Positions 22,734 to 30,552 of a DNA stretch of 37,742 bases are shown piece by piece. A program made the translations under genes and the position numbers. Under the pieces are notes generated by a model, which was not told where the DNA came from, did no database searches, and was given only the letters and a program-made list of their open reading frames with translations. The DNA comes from CAZBUK01 sp964495085. Its GTDB lineage: Bacteria > Bacteroidota > Ignavibacteria > T3Sed10-11. Position 1 is the stretch's first letter. Every line of letters begins with the position of its first letter. The stretch is from NCBI GenBank assembly GCA_964495085.1, contig CAZBUK010000033.1:1-37742 (forward strand), written 5' to 3'.

Positions 22734-24668
22734 CTATTTAGTCGCGAGTTTGACGGCTTTGTCCTTCTTTTCATCTTTTCCCGCGAGATGTTCCTCGACG
22801 ACCAGTGCAATTCCTTCCGGATCGATGCCGATCATCTGGTACAATTCCTGCGGTTTTCCATGGTCAATGAATTTATCCGGTATCCCATGGATCCGGAGTT
22901 TAACACCTGTATATTCCATCTGCGCGAAGTATTCTGCAACGCCGCTCCCGAATCCGCCGACGACAGTATTGTCTTCTACGGTCACGACGTAGCGGAATCT
23001 CTCTGCGATCGAATCGAGCAACCCCGTATCGAGGGGCTTGACGAACCGCGCGTTGACTACCTCCGCGAGGATCCCCTTCTGCTGGAGAATGTCTGCGGCT
23101 TTCAGAGCGTGCAGCGTCATATTGCCGATCGCGATAATTGCGACGTCCTGTCCGGTGCGCGCGACCTCGCCTTTTCCGATCTCTACCTGATCGAAATGGT
23201 CTTTCAGCGGAACTCCTATGGCGTTACCGCGCGGATAGCGGACCACGATGGGGCCCTTCCGGTAACGTGTTGCGGTGTAGACCATATCGCGGAGTTCCGA
23301 TTCGTCTTTCGGCGCCATGATGACAATACCGGGAATCAGTCGGAGGTACGCAAGGTCGAATGCGCCATGGTGGGTCGGTCCGTCTGCCCCGACTAATCCT
23401 CCGCGGTCGAGCACGAACACCACCGGAAGCTTTTGAATAGCGACGTCGTGAATGATCTGATCGTAGGCCCGCTGGAGAAACGTACTGTAGATTGCCGCAA
23501 CCGGAACGTAGCCCTCCGTCGCAAGTCCGGCCGAAAAGGTAACCGCGTGCTGCTCAGCGATGCCGACATCGAAAAAGCGCTCCGGCATCTCCTTCTGAAG
23601 GATATTCAGTCCGGTACCATCCGGCATCGCTGCCGTTACGCCGACAACCTTAGGATCCTGCTTGCAGATTTCGACGAGCGCCTGTCCGAAGATTTTCGTA
23701 TATGCCGGCGGACCGTCCTTCTTCGCGACCGCAATCCCCGTTATCTTATCGAACGGGGTGACGCCATGCAGATTCTGAACGTCGCGCTCCGCCGGCTCAT
23801 ATCCCTTCCCCTTTTGGGTGACGACATGGACGAGAATCGGGCCCGACAGCGTCCGGATATCCTCGAAGATGCGCACGAGCTGTGAGATGTTGTGCCCGTT
23901 GAACGGACCGAAATATCTGAATCCGAGCGCTTCGAACAGCATTCCGGGGGTTACGACCGCCTTGATTCCTCCCTCGACACGTGCGGTGATCTTCCGGATA
24001 CGGTCGCCGAAGGTATCCAGCTTACCGGTCAACTCCCAGATATTGGATTTGAATTTATTGAAGGATTTGGTCGCAATGATTTCAGTGAAATAATTCGAGA
24101 TCGCCCATACGTTCGGAGCGATTGACATACGGTTGTCGTTCAGCACGACGGTGATATTTTTCTTCAGGAGGCCGGCATTGTTCATGGCCTCGTACGCCAT
24201 TCCTCCGGTCATCGCGCCGTCTCCGACGATCGCAACCACCTTATAATCTTTCCCGTCGTAATCCCTTGCCGTGGCTATACCGAGCGCCGCTGAAAGCGCG
24301 GTACTGGCGTGTCCCGCGCCAAAGACGTCGTATTCGCTCTCGGTTCGTTTCAGAAAACCGCTCAATCCTCCGAGCTGGCGGATCGTAGCGAGCTTATCCT
24401 TCCGGCCTGTCAATACTTTATGCGGATATGCCTGATGGCCTACATCCCAGACCAGTTTATCTGTCGGCGTATCGAAAACGTAATGCAGTGCGACCGCGAG
24501 TTCCACCGTCCCCAGGCCTGCGCCGAAATGTCCGCCGACTTTCGATATGACATCGATGATGTAGTTCCGTACATCTGCGCTCAGCTGGCGTAATTCGCTC
24601 ACCGACATATTCTTCATATCAGCCGGATAGTTGACCCGCGAGAGCATCGGGTAATCCTGTTGTGTCAT
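22734..24668 (-). CDS. dxs: 1-deoxy-D-xylulose-5-phosphate synthase
   Basis: 644 aa. First enzyme of the MEP isoprenoid pathway: pyruvate plus glyceraldehyde 3-phosphate to DXP with thiamine diphosphate. The cofactor motif is GDGAMTGG...NN (about 149-165), with SKVGGHFGAGLGTVEL near 43, AEQHAVTFSAG and the YDQIIHDVAIQKLPV core following, and a transketolase C-domain at the end. ATG at 24668 is chosen with AGGAGG 5 nt upstream; a TTG at 24671 precedes it. The xseB-dxs neighbourhood, usually ispA-linked in other bacteria, is conserved. Confidence 0.97.
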   Translation of the reverse strand: MTQQDYPMLSRVNYPADMKNMSVSELRQLSADVRNYIIDVISKVGGHFGAGLGTVELAVALHYVFDTPTDKLVWDVGHQAYPHKVLTGRKDKLATIRQLGGLSGFLKRTESEYDVFGAGHASTALSAALGIATARDYDGKDYKVVAIVGDGAMTGGMAYEAMNNAGLLKKNITVVLNDNRMSIAPNVWAISNYFTEIIATKSFNKFKSNIWELTGKLDTFGDRIRKITARVEGGIKAVVTPGMLFEALGFRYFGPFNGHNISQLVRIFEDIRTLSGPILVHVVTQKGKGYEPAERDVQNLHGVTPFDKITGIAVAKKDGPPAYTKIFGQALVEICKQDPKVVGVTAAMPDGTGLNILQKEMPERFFDVGIAEQHAVTFSAGLATEGYVPVAAIYSTFLQRAYDQIIHDVAIQKLPVVFVLDRGGLVGADGPTHHGAFDLAYLRLIPGIVIMAPKDESELRDMVYTATRYRKGPIVVRYPRGNAIGVPLKDHFDQVEIGKGEVARTGQDVAIIAIGNMTLHALKAADILQQKGILAEVVNARFVKPLDTGLLDSIAERFRYVVTVEDNTVVGGFGSGVAEYFAQMEYTGVKLRIHGIPDKFIDHGKPQELYQMIGIDPEGIALVVEEHLAGKDEKKDKAVKLATK

Positions 24669-24692
24669 CAAATCCTCCTGTCGTTCGATCCG

Positions 24693-24929
24693 TTAGCCCA
24701 TCTCGTCCACTTGTATCGATCCGTCCGGATCGAGAGATAATTTCTTAAGTTTAATTTCGACCTCCGTCAGCTGCGCGAGGCAGGTTTTTGAAAGTCTGAT
24801 TCCTTCTTCATATAATGCTACCGCATCGGAGAGCGGTACCTCGCCGTCTTCAAGCTTCTGCACGATCTCTTCGAGGCGCTTGATCGACTCCTCGAACGAT
24901 ATATCTTTCTTTTGAGATTTTTTCGGCAT
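24693..24929 (-). CDS. xseB: Exodeoxyribonuclease VII small subunit
   Basis: 78 aa, the normal size. FEESIKRLEEIVQKLEDGEVPLSDAVALYEEG is the family signature, a helical hairpin that binds XseA. The ATG at 24929 overlaps the xseA stop (TAATG), the usual coupling that balances subunit ratio. Confidence 0.96.
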   Translation of the reverse strand: MPKKSQKKDISFEESIKRLEEIVQKLEDGEVPLSDAVALYEEGIRLSKTCLAQLTEVEIKLKKLSLDPDGSIQVDEMG

Positions 24930-26164
24930 TACTTCCGATCTCCGTCTACGACAAACGGAACGGAACCGTCTTTAAACCTGATCGATCCGCCCCTTAGTTT
25001 CGAGGCTATCAGTGCTGATTCGACGATCCGATCGTTATGGTAAACGATCGCGTATCCACGATCGATAACCCGTTCGGGATCGAGCGAGGAAAGTCGCGCG
25101 TGGAGGGATCGTGTTAAAGAGGTCGTGAGAGCCATCCGGTGAATCATTGTCGCCTTCAATTGACGGTCAATATCGTCGACCCGTTGTGAGTAACTGCGCA
25201 ACAGGTCGTAGGGACGGTTGAACGCGTATGTGTTTAACGCATTTATAATTTGGTCTTTGCGATATTGAATCAGATCCGAAACTGCCAGACTTAAATTATA
25301 GCCAAATTCGCGGATAATTTCAAGCAATTCCCGTTTATCGGGTACCACAATCTCGGCAGCAGCGGATGGTGTCGGAGCCCGAAGATCCGCTACAAAATCC
25401 GCTATGCAGAAGTCCGTTTCATGTCCGACCGCGCTTACCACCGGAATCTTCGATTTGTATATCGCCCGGGCGACGACCTCCTCGTTGAATGCCCATAAGT
25501 CCTCGAGCGAGCCCCCGCCTCTTCCGACAATAAGTACATCGGGTTTATTGTACCTGTTCATCAACTCGATAGCGCCTGCAATTTCGGCGGCCGCTCCGCT
25601 TCCCTGGACGCGCACCGGGGCAAGTATCAGTTCGACCGGCGGGTACCGCCGCCTTATAATGCTGATAATATCCTGAAGAGCCGCTCCGGTTTCGGATGTG
25701 ACGATGCCGATACGGTCCGGATATGCCGGCAAAGATCTCTTTCTCGGGAGATCGAACAATCCCTCCTGCTGCAATTTAAGTTTCAGTTTCTCGAACGCGA
25801 GTTGGAGCTCTCCAATGCCTGCAGGCCTGAGAGAGATGACATCGATCTGATAATTTCCCCTCGGAGGATAAACGGTGATGCGTCCCTTTGCAATCACCTT
25901 CATGCCGTCCTGTGGAGAAAAATAGACCGAGGAAGCACGGCTCCTCCACATAACGGCTGAGATCGTCGCGCCCTCGTCTTTAAGGCTGAAGTAAACATGC
26001 CCTGACGCCGAATGTATTTTAAAATTAGATATTTCGCCGATCACCGCTACCGAACCGAACGATTGCTCCAGACTCTCCTTGATCCTGCCGGTGAGCTCAG
26101 AGACCGAGAGCGGTTGTGCATCCGTTGATGACGCCTCATGGCGACTGAAGAGATTTGAATTCAT
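24929..26164 (-). CDS. xseA: Exodeoxyribonuclease VII large subunit
   Basis: 411 aa. The N-terminal OB fold (LSVSELTGRIKESLEQSFGSVAVIGEISNFK) is followed by the catalytic domain with GIVTSETGAALQDII, IVGRGGGSLEDLWAFNEE and AVGHETDFCIADFVADLRAPTPSAAAEI. It degrades single-stranded DNA from both ends as XseA-XseB complex. The start at 26164 lies 45 nt after the DUF2891 stop and has no clear ribosome site. It heads the xseA-xseB-dxs-...-ribE operon. Confidence 0.96.
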   Translation of the reverse strand: MNSNLFSRHEASSTDAQPLSVSELTGRIKESLEQSFGSVAVIGEISNFKIHSASGHVYFSLKDEGATISAVMWRSRASSVYFSPQDGMKVIAKGRITVYPPRGNYQIDVISLRPAGIGELQLAFEKLKLKLQQEGLFDLPRKRSLPAYPDRIGIVTSETGAALQDIISIIRRRYPPVELILAPVRVQGSGAAAEIAGAIELMNRYNKPDVLIVGRGGGSLEDLWAFNEEVVARAIYKSKIPVVSAVGHETDFCIADFVADLRAPTPSAAAEIVVPDKRELLEIIREFGYNLSLAVSDLIQYRKDQIINALNTYAFNRPYDLLRSYSQRVDDIDRQLKATMIHRMALTTSLTRSLHARLSSLDPERVIDRGYAIVYHNDRIVESALIASKLRGGSIRFKDGSVPFVVDGDRK

Positions 26165-26209
26165 ATCAATAGTATCCGGAAAATAGGTATAATATAAGCA
26201 GCTCTAATG

Positions 26210-27361
26210 CTACCGAACCAGAGCGTAGATTGCAAAGGTACCAAGCCAGTGACTTCCTTCATACGAGTCGCCGACGAGGTGAGGGAATGAGTACCTGATA
26301 TGCCCGTCCGCGATAGTCATCAGAGAAGAATACTCCGGAAGCGTTTCGGCAATACCGGCTAAACATCTGGCTCGACTGAAATTAAGGCCGTCGAGATGAA
26401 CTAATTTACCATCCTTCCGATCACTCACTACACCGGGTACAAGTTCGAAATCCGCCCTGTTCAACTCCGGCAGAAAATCTGCAAGCCACCGCGAGTATTC
26501 GTCCCGCTCGAGTATCTTGCTCATAAGGAATGCTTCTTCAAGGCATGGGGAGAGGAAGTCGTAGCCGCCGGGTTCCCAGCTTATCGGACACTGCCTGTCG
26601 GCGAGGAAGAATTCCTTCGCCCGGCCGGCAAGGGCCGATATAAGCGCTTCGTTCCCCACCGTTCGCGCATAATCGTACGCGAGCGACAATCCGAAGGCGG
26701 TGTTCGTATGTTCGCCGACTCTGATGGGATACTGAAGCTTCGGTAGATATTCGAGATACATTCCGGTTATCAATTCCGCGAGGGGCGAAAGATTTCTCTC
26801 AAGCCGTTCCGCAACCGGATGATCCCAGGTATGCAGCGCTTCGGCGAGTTTCAACAACCAGGCCCATCCATAAGTCCGTTCGAATGTAGTATTATGCGCA
26901 TCTCTGAAGAAATCAATTTCGACAGCGATGTTTTCCGGGGATATATGGGATTCGAGCCGCTCGATAATCTCACGACCACGGTTCAGATCCGTGAACTTCT
27001 GTAGGAGCGTAACCAGACTCCAATGTGCATGCACCGCCGAATGCCAATCGTAACAACCGAAGAACGCCGGACGTAATTCTCTCGGAGGTTTCAGGTCATC
27101 ATCGCTGCCGAGCACCTGTCCGAGTTTGTTCGGATATTCGACTGCTATACAGCTCAGAGGAAGCACGGCTAATCTTTCCGCCTGTTCGATGGTAAGGTGA
27201 GACCGTTCGTGTTTCGGAGTCATCTGTTCAACGTCGTCCCTTTGGCACGCGGGAAATATCGAAGAGAAGAGGAGGAGAAATATTGCCGGCAATAGACCGA
27301 TCGATCCGCCGATGCCGTCGTTCCGATTTTCATTGAGGATAAACCTGATAAATGTTTGCAT
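26210..27361 (-). CDS. DUF2891-family lipoprotein-like protein
   Basis: 383 aa. CIAVEYPNKLGQVLGSDDDLKPPRELRPAFFGCYDWHSAVHAHW is characteristic of the DUF2891 family, predicted all-alpha (toroid-like) proteins of unknown function. A hydrophobic segment (about 20-38) ending FPAC39 resembles a lipobox with Phe instead of Leu, so it may be a lipoprotein exported to the envelope; most DUF2891 proteins I recall are soluble. His/Trp/Asp-rich motifs such as YDWHSAVHAHW and SWEPGGYDFLSPCLEEA could form a carbohydrate-type active site, but this is speculation. Its own promoter candidate lies at 27375-27401. Confidence 0.8.
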   Translation of the reverse strand: MQTFIRFILNENRNDGIGGSIGLLPAIFLLLFSSIFPACQRDDVEQMTPKHERSHLTIEQAERLAVLPLSCIAVEYPNKLGQVLGSDDDLKPPRELRPAFFGCYDWHSAVHAHWSLVTLLQKFTDLNRGREIIERLESHISPENIAVEIDFFRDAHNTTFERTYGWAWLLKLAEALHTWDHPVAERLERNLSPLAELITGMYLEYLPKLQYPIRVGEHTNTAFGLSLAYDYARTVGNEALISALAGRAKEFFLADRQCPISWEPGGYDFLSPCLEEAFLMSKILERDEYSRWLADFLPELNRADFELVPGVVSDRKDGKLVHLDGLNFSRARCLAGIAETLPEYSSLMTIADGHIRYSFPHLVGDSYEGSHWLGTFAIYALVR

Positions 27362-27374
27362 ATATTATTCGAAT

Positions 27375-27401
27375 ATTATAACTGACATTACGCAAAATCA
27401 A
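27375..27401 (-). promoter_or_regulatory. Candidate promoter of the DUF2891 gene
   Basis: On the minus strand TTGATT, 15-nt spacer, TATAAT. The -10 is perfect but the spacer is short. The predicted start is only a few nucleotides before the ATG at 27361. Confidence 0.35.
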
Positions 27402-27437
27402 AAAATGATTACTTTGGTCAATTGAAAATACGAAGCT

Positions 27438-27483
27438 CGAAAATACTAAAATTCGAAATCCGAAAATATTAAAATTCGAAATC
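27438..27483. repeat. 23-bp tandem repeat, two units (TTCGAAATC type)
   Basis: Units 27438-27460 and 27461-27483 differ at one base; each contains AAAATTCGAAATC. Inverted, related words (TTTCGAATTTCGAGATTCGG) follow at about 27547-27567. The rest of the non-coding gap 27362-27861 holds the element at 27611-27720 and nothing else I could identify. Confidence 0.85.
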
Positions 27484-27610
27484 TAACATCGAAAGACAAT
27501 ATGTTTAAAATGGTGGATAATGATAAATTTGGGCCAGCCGGGTTGTTTCGAATTTCGAGATTCGGATTTAGATTTTTTTCCGCGTATTGATTGAGTTGCG
27601 TACCAACGGT

Positions 27611-27720
27611 TAATTAGTTCTCACTGAAGAAGTCAGGCTTCGACTCCGCTCAGCCTGACAAAATTGTCACCCCGAGCGGAGTCGAGGGGTGAATATTAGT
27701 TTTTCAGTGAGAACTAATTA
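27611..27720. mobile_element. MITE/REP-like inverted-repeat element, copy 1
   Basis: A 110-bp element with perfect 18-bp terminal inverted repeats (TAATTAGTTCTCACTGAA at 27611-27628 and its complement at 27703-27720). Inside are a GTCAGGCT/AGCCTGAC stem, a CACCCC/GGGGTG stem and an 11-bp inverted pair CGACTCCGCTC/GAGCGGAGTCG. No coding capacity. A related element is at 36829-36929. It may also end transcription of the TonB receptor gene. Confidence 0.8.
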
Positions 27721-27861
27721 TTCCGTGCCTGAATATAAATCCGGAATGAACATCACTGTCCTCGTTCAACGTCTCCGGTAACTGCGACCCGATGCAAATC
27801 CCGATCGGCCCTGATGAGCTATCAAAGCGTACCATCGATACCGGCGGTGTCCTTGCGGTCT

Positions 27862-30417
27862 TTAGAAACGGAAACTTATGCCGAACGTCGGTATGATCGG
27901 AAACATGGTGGATGCCTTGGGCTCCACCTGCAGATCATTTCCGATCGCATACCGGTAACCGATGATATTCTTCCGGTTGGTAATATTTATCACATCCAGG
28001 TAGAACAACCACCGGACGCCCCAGAACCGTGTATACCAGTTGAGCCGCACATCTATCCGGCTATACGCGGGCAAGCGTCCGGAATTCCGGTTCTCGTAAT
28101 CGCCCCGATCAATATTAAAAATTACCCTATCGTATTGATCGGTCCGAATTACCGGTATCCGGTCACCGTCATCATCGACGAGAGCAATCCGCGGCCTGAC
28201 GCCGACCGGCGGCGTAAAGGGAAAACCGCTCCCGTACCTCCACCTTGCACCCAGCTCGAGCGATTCGCTCAACCGGTATTGCATCACAATATTCAAGGTA
28301 TGCCGCTGGTCGAAATCGAACGGGATGACGAATCCGTACTGGTTTCTTTCCGCCTTTGCATATGCATACGAGAACCAGCCGCTCACTCTGTCGTCTCTCC
28401 GCGATGCACGTTTCTCAATGAATAATTCGATTCCCTGCGCATTTCCCGATGCCTTATTCTCCGGAATGATCGTCATAGAATCGATCGGGACCGCGTATGG
28501 TTCCTTCCATCCATGCGAGTATCTGCGGTCTCCGTTTTGGACGGGATCGACTACATATCTTGTTCCCGGTTCCCGCTTCAGCGATATGAGATTTCTGAAA
28601 TCTTTGAGATACGATTCTAACCTTATATATACGTCGCTGCCGATCCACCGGTCGATTCCCGCGACATAGTGGACAGCTTCTTCGGGTTTCAGCCGGTTTA
28701 CTGCTTCTCTGTCAGTCAGATCGAAAAATTGTGATTGTCCGAATATTTTCTCATATCCGGGCGATTGCAGAAATCTTCCGGAGCCGACACGAATCGTGGA
28801 ATGCGCATCGAATCCGTAAGATAATGAGATCCTCGGCGAGACATGCGTGCTGTTCAGAATTTCATAGCGGTCGAACCGGAGTCCCGGCTGAACGGTCAGT
28901 CTCCCGGCTACCTTGAACGTATTGTTTACATACCCGAAGAGCCGTGCATAGGATCGCTCCTGCGTAAATCTATCGACGAAGGGAAAGTCGAAACTGTCCA
29001 GAAAATCTCTCAGGGTCTGACCTAATTCCGCCGTCCAGATCAGGCGCGTTGTCAGGAAGTCGACTCCGGCTCCGGCGCGAATCTCGTATCCTCGGGTCAT
29101 CTCAAAGGCGATATCCTGCAGAAGCGATGTCTTCTCGAAATCATAGAGGGACGAAATCCCGAAATCGAACAGACGGATACCCGTCGAGTCGACGATAGGG
29201 CCGATAAAATCGTCCCTGTCCAGCGAGGGATCGAGGAACCTGCCTTCAAAATCCGTATCACCGCGATTCCGGTAATGCGAAACTACGAACTTCGAGAAGA
29301 ATGAAGCGTTCGGGGTGTAGTGCCAGGCTAACCCCACAACGGAGTGGTCGGTTTGATCTTTAACTGCTACGCTGTCCGGTGTATTCCTGTCCTCGCCGGA
29401 GATGATATTTACCGCATCCCGGCTGTGGAGTGTGTTTATGATGAAGCGATGTCCGTTAAAAGGGCCGAACGCGAAGCGGGATTGTATATCGGTGAAATTC
29501 GGAAAGGCAACATCGTCCTGTACCCAGCCCGCGCTTCTTGCGATCGGACCGGCTATCAGATCGTAATAGGTGCGGCGGGCGGAGAAGAGCCATGAACCCC
29601 GGGATTGAAACGGAGTCTCTCCTTCCACCACAATGTTTGCATTTGTAATGTTGGTATTGACGCTGCCGCTCACGGGGGCAGAAGTTGCGCCGTCGCGGTT
29701 TTGCACATCAAGTACCGCTGAAAGACGGTCGCCATATACCACTGGGAAACCGCCGGTTACGAGATTTATCTGCGAAACGGTTTCAGGATTAAACATGCTG
29801 ATCAGGCCGTAGAGGCGGTAAGGATTGAACACCTCTATATCGTCCATAACTATAAGGTTCTGGTCGGGTCCTCCGCCCCGGATGACGAGCTGTGAACTGA
29901 AATCGCTCCGGGTCAACACTCCCGGCATAGCCTGGAGCGTCCTGAAAACATCTTCGCCTGCACCGGGCAATATCCGCGCGCGCTCAGGATGAATCTGTAT
30001 AACGCTCGTACGGACATCGTCCTGAGCCTGCCTGAACCGCCCCGCATTCACTTCGACGGGATCGAAATATATGGCCGTTTGTTTAAGGGGGATTTCGAGT
30101 GACCTGATCGTATCTCCAACGAGAATCAGATCGATATCGCTCGTCTCATATCCGAGATATGAGAACTTAAGCGTGATCGTCCCCGAGAGAGGGGAAGTCA
30201 GAACGAACTCGCCGTCGGTATTTGTCGACGTTCCGGTTCCGTTAGCGGTAATATTCACACCGATGAGCGGTTCTCCGGTTACGGAATCCACCACCTTGCC
30301 CCGTATCGCTCCGACAGGTTGAGCCTCGACATATGAAGCGGCTAACCCGGCTGTCAGGAGAAGCAAAATACCGATCGAACGGAGGTCGAAATATCTGCAG
30401 ATCTTGATTCGTATCAT
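27862..30417 (-). CDS. TonB-dependent outer-membrane receptor
   Basis: 851 aa from the ATG at 30417; a TTG at 30423 precedes it. Signal peptide 1-33 (cut after YVEAQ), a carboxypeptidase-regulatory-like beta sandwich at about 37-115 (GKVVDSVTGEPLIGVNITANG), a plug at about 130-235 (ILPGAGEDVFRTLQAMPGV, RGGGPDQNLIVMDDIEV), then a beta barrel ending in the terminal aromatic FGISFRF. It imports an unknown large or scarce substrate across the outer membrane with TonB energy. There is no SusD partner next to it, so it is not a classical glycan pair. Transcribed divergently from the NhaC operon with palindromes in the shared promoter. Confidence 0.92.
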   Translation of the reverse strand: MIRIKICRYFDLRSIGILLLLTAGLAASYVEAQPVGAIRGKVVDSVTGEPLIGVNITANGTGTSTNTDGEFVLTSPLSGTITLKFSYLGYETSDIDLILVGDTIRSLEIPLKQTAIYFDPVEVNAGRFRQAQDDVRTSVIQIHPERARILPGAGEDVFRTLQAMPGVLTRSDFSSQLVIRGGGPDQNLIVMDDIEVFNPYRLYGLISMFNPETVSQINLVTGGFPVVYGDRLSAVLDVQNRDGATSAPVSGSVNTNITNANIVVEGETPFQSRGSWLFSARRTYYDLIAGPIARSAGWVQDDVAFPNFTDIQSRFAFGPFNGHRFIINTLHSRDAVNIISGEDRNTPDSVAVKDQTDHSVVGLAWHYTPNASFFSKFVVSHYRNRGDTDFEGRFLDPSLDRDDFIGPIVDSTGIRLFDFGISSLYDFEKTSLLQDIAFEMTRGYEIRAGAGVDFLTTRLIWTAELGQTLRDFLDSFDFPFVDRFTQERSYARLFGYVNNTFKVAGRLTVQPGLRFDRYEILNSTHVSPRISLSYGFDAHSTIRVGSGRFLQSPGYEKIFGQSQFFDLTDREAVNRLKPEEAVHYVAGIDRWIGSDVYIRLESYLKDFRNLISLKREPGTRYVVDPVQNGDRRYSHGWKEPYAVPIDSMTIIPENKASGNAQGIELFIEKRASRRDDRVSGWFSYAYAKAERNQYGFVIPFDFDQRHTLNIVMQYRLSESLELGARWRYGSGFPFTPPVGVRPRIALVDDDGDRIPVIRTDQYDRVIFNIDRGDYENRNSGRLPAYSRIDVRLNWYTRFWGVRWLFYLDVINITNRKNIIGYRYAIGNDLQVEPKASTMFPIIPTFGISFRF

Positions 30418-30452
30418 ACCCAAAAAACAAGCGGGTGAAATTTAAAATTCCT

Positions 30453-30466
30453 TTTAGTATACTAAA
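30453..30466. promoter_or_regulatory. Perfect 14-bp palindrome (candidate operator)
   Basis: TTTAGTATACTAAA is fully self-complementary and covers the -10 of the leftward promoter; it lies just upstream of the rightward -35. Confidence 0.5.
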
Positions 30467-30484
30467 GTTTCTTGTATTTTTCAG
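30456..30484 (-). promoter_or_regulatory. Candidate promoter of the TonB receptor gene
   Basis: CTGAAA, 17-nt spacer, TATACT on the minus strand. The -10 lies inside the 14-bp palindrome at 30453-30466, so a bound regulator would block it. The -35 regions of both divergent promoters overlap. Confidence 0.45.
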
Positions 30485-30500
30485 CACGATTGAATATAAT
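30472..30500 (+). promoter_or_regulatory. Sigma70-like promoter of the NhaC operon
   Basis: TTGTAT, 17-nt spacer, TATAAT. The perfect -10 ends 52 nt before the ATG at 30553. Confidence 0.65.
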
Positions 30501-30502
30501 AA

Positions 30503-30519
30503 CCGGATATATATTCCGG
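30503..30519. promoter_or_regulatory. Inverted repeat at the start of the NhaC transcript
   Basis: CCGGA-TATATAT-TCCGG lies just downstream of the -10, over the expected transcript start; a roadblock operator is possible. Confidence 0.4.
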
Positions 30520-30552
30520 ATCTCAATAAGTCACAGGAATCGCGCTTACCAG

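Noticed and set aside
27438..27483. CRISPR array
   Set aside because: Only two adjacent 23-bp units with no spacers; a plain tandem repeat.
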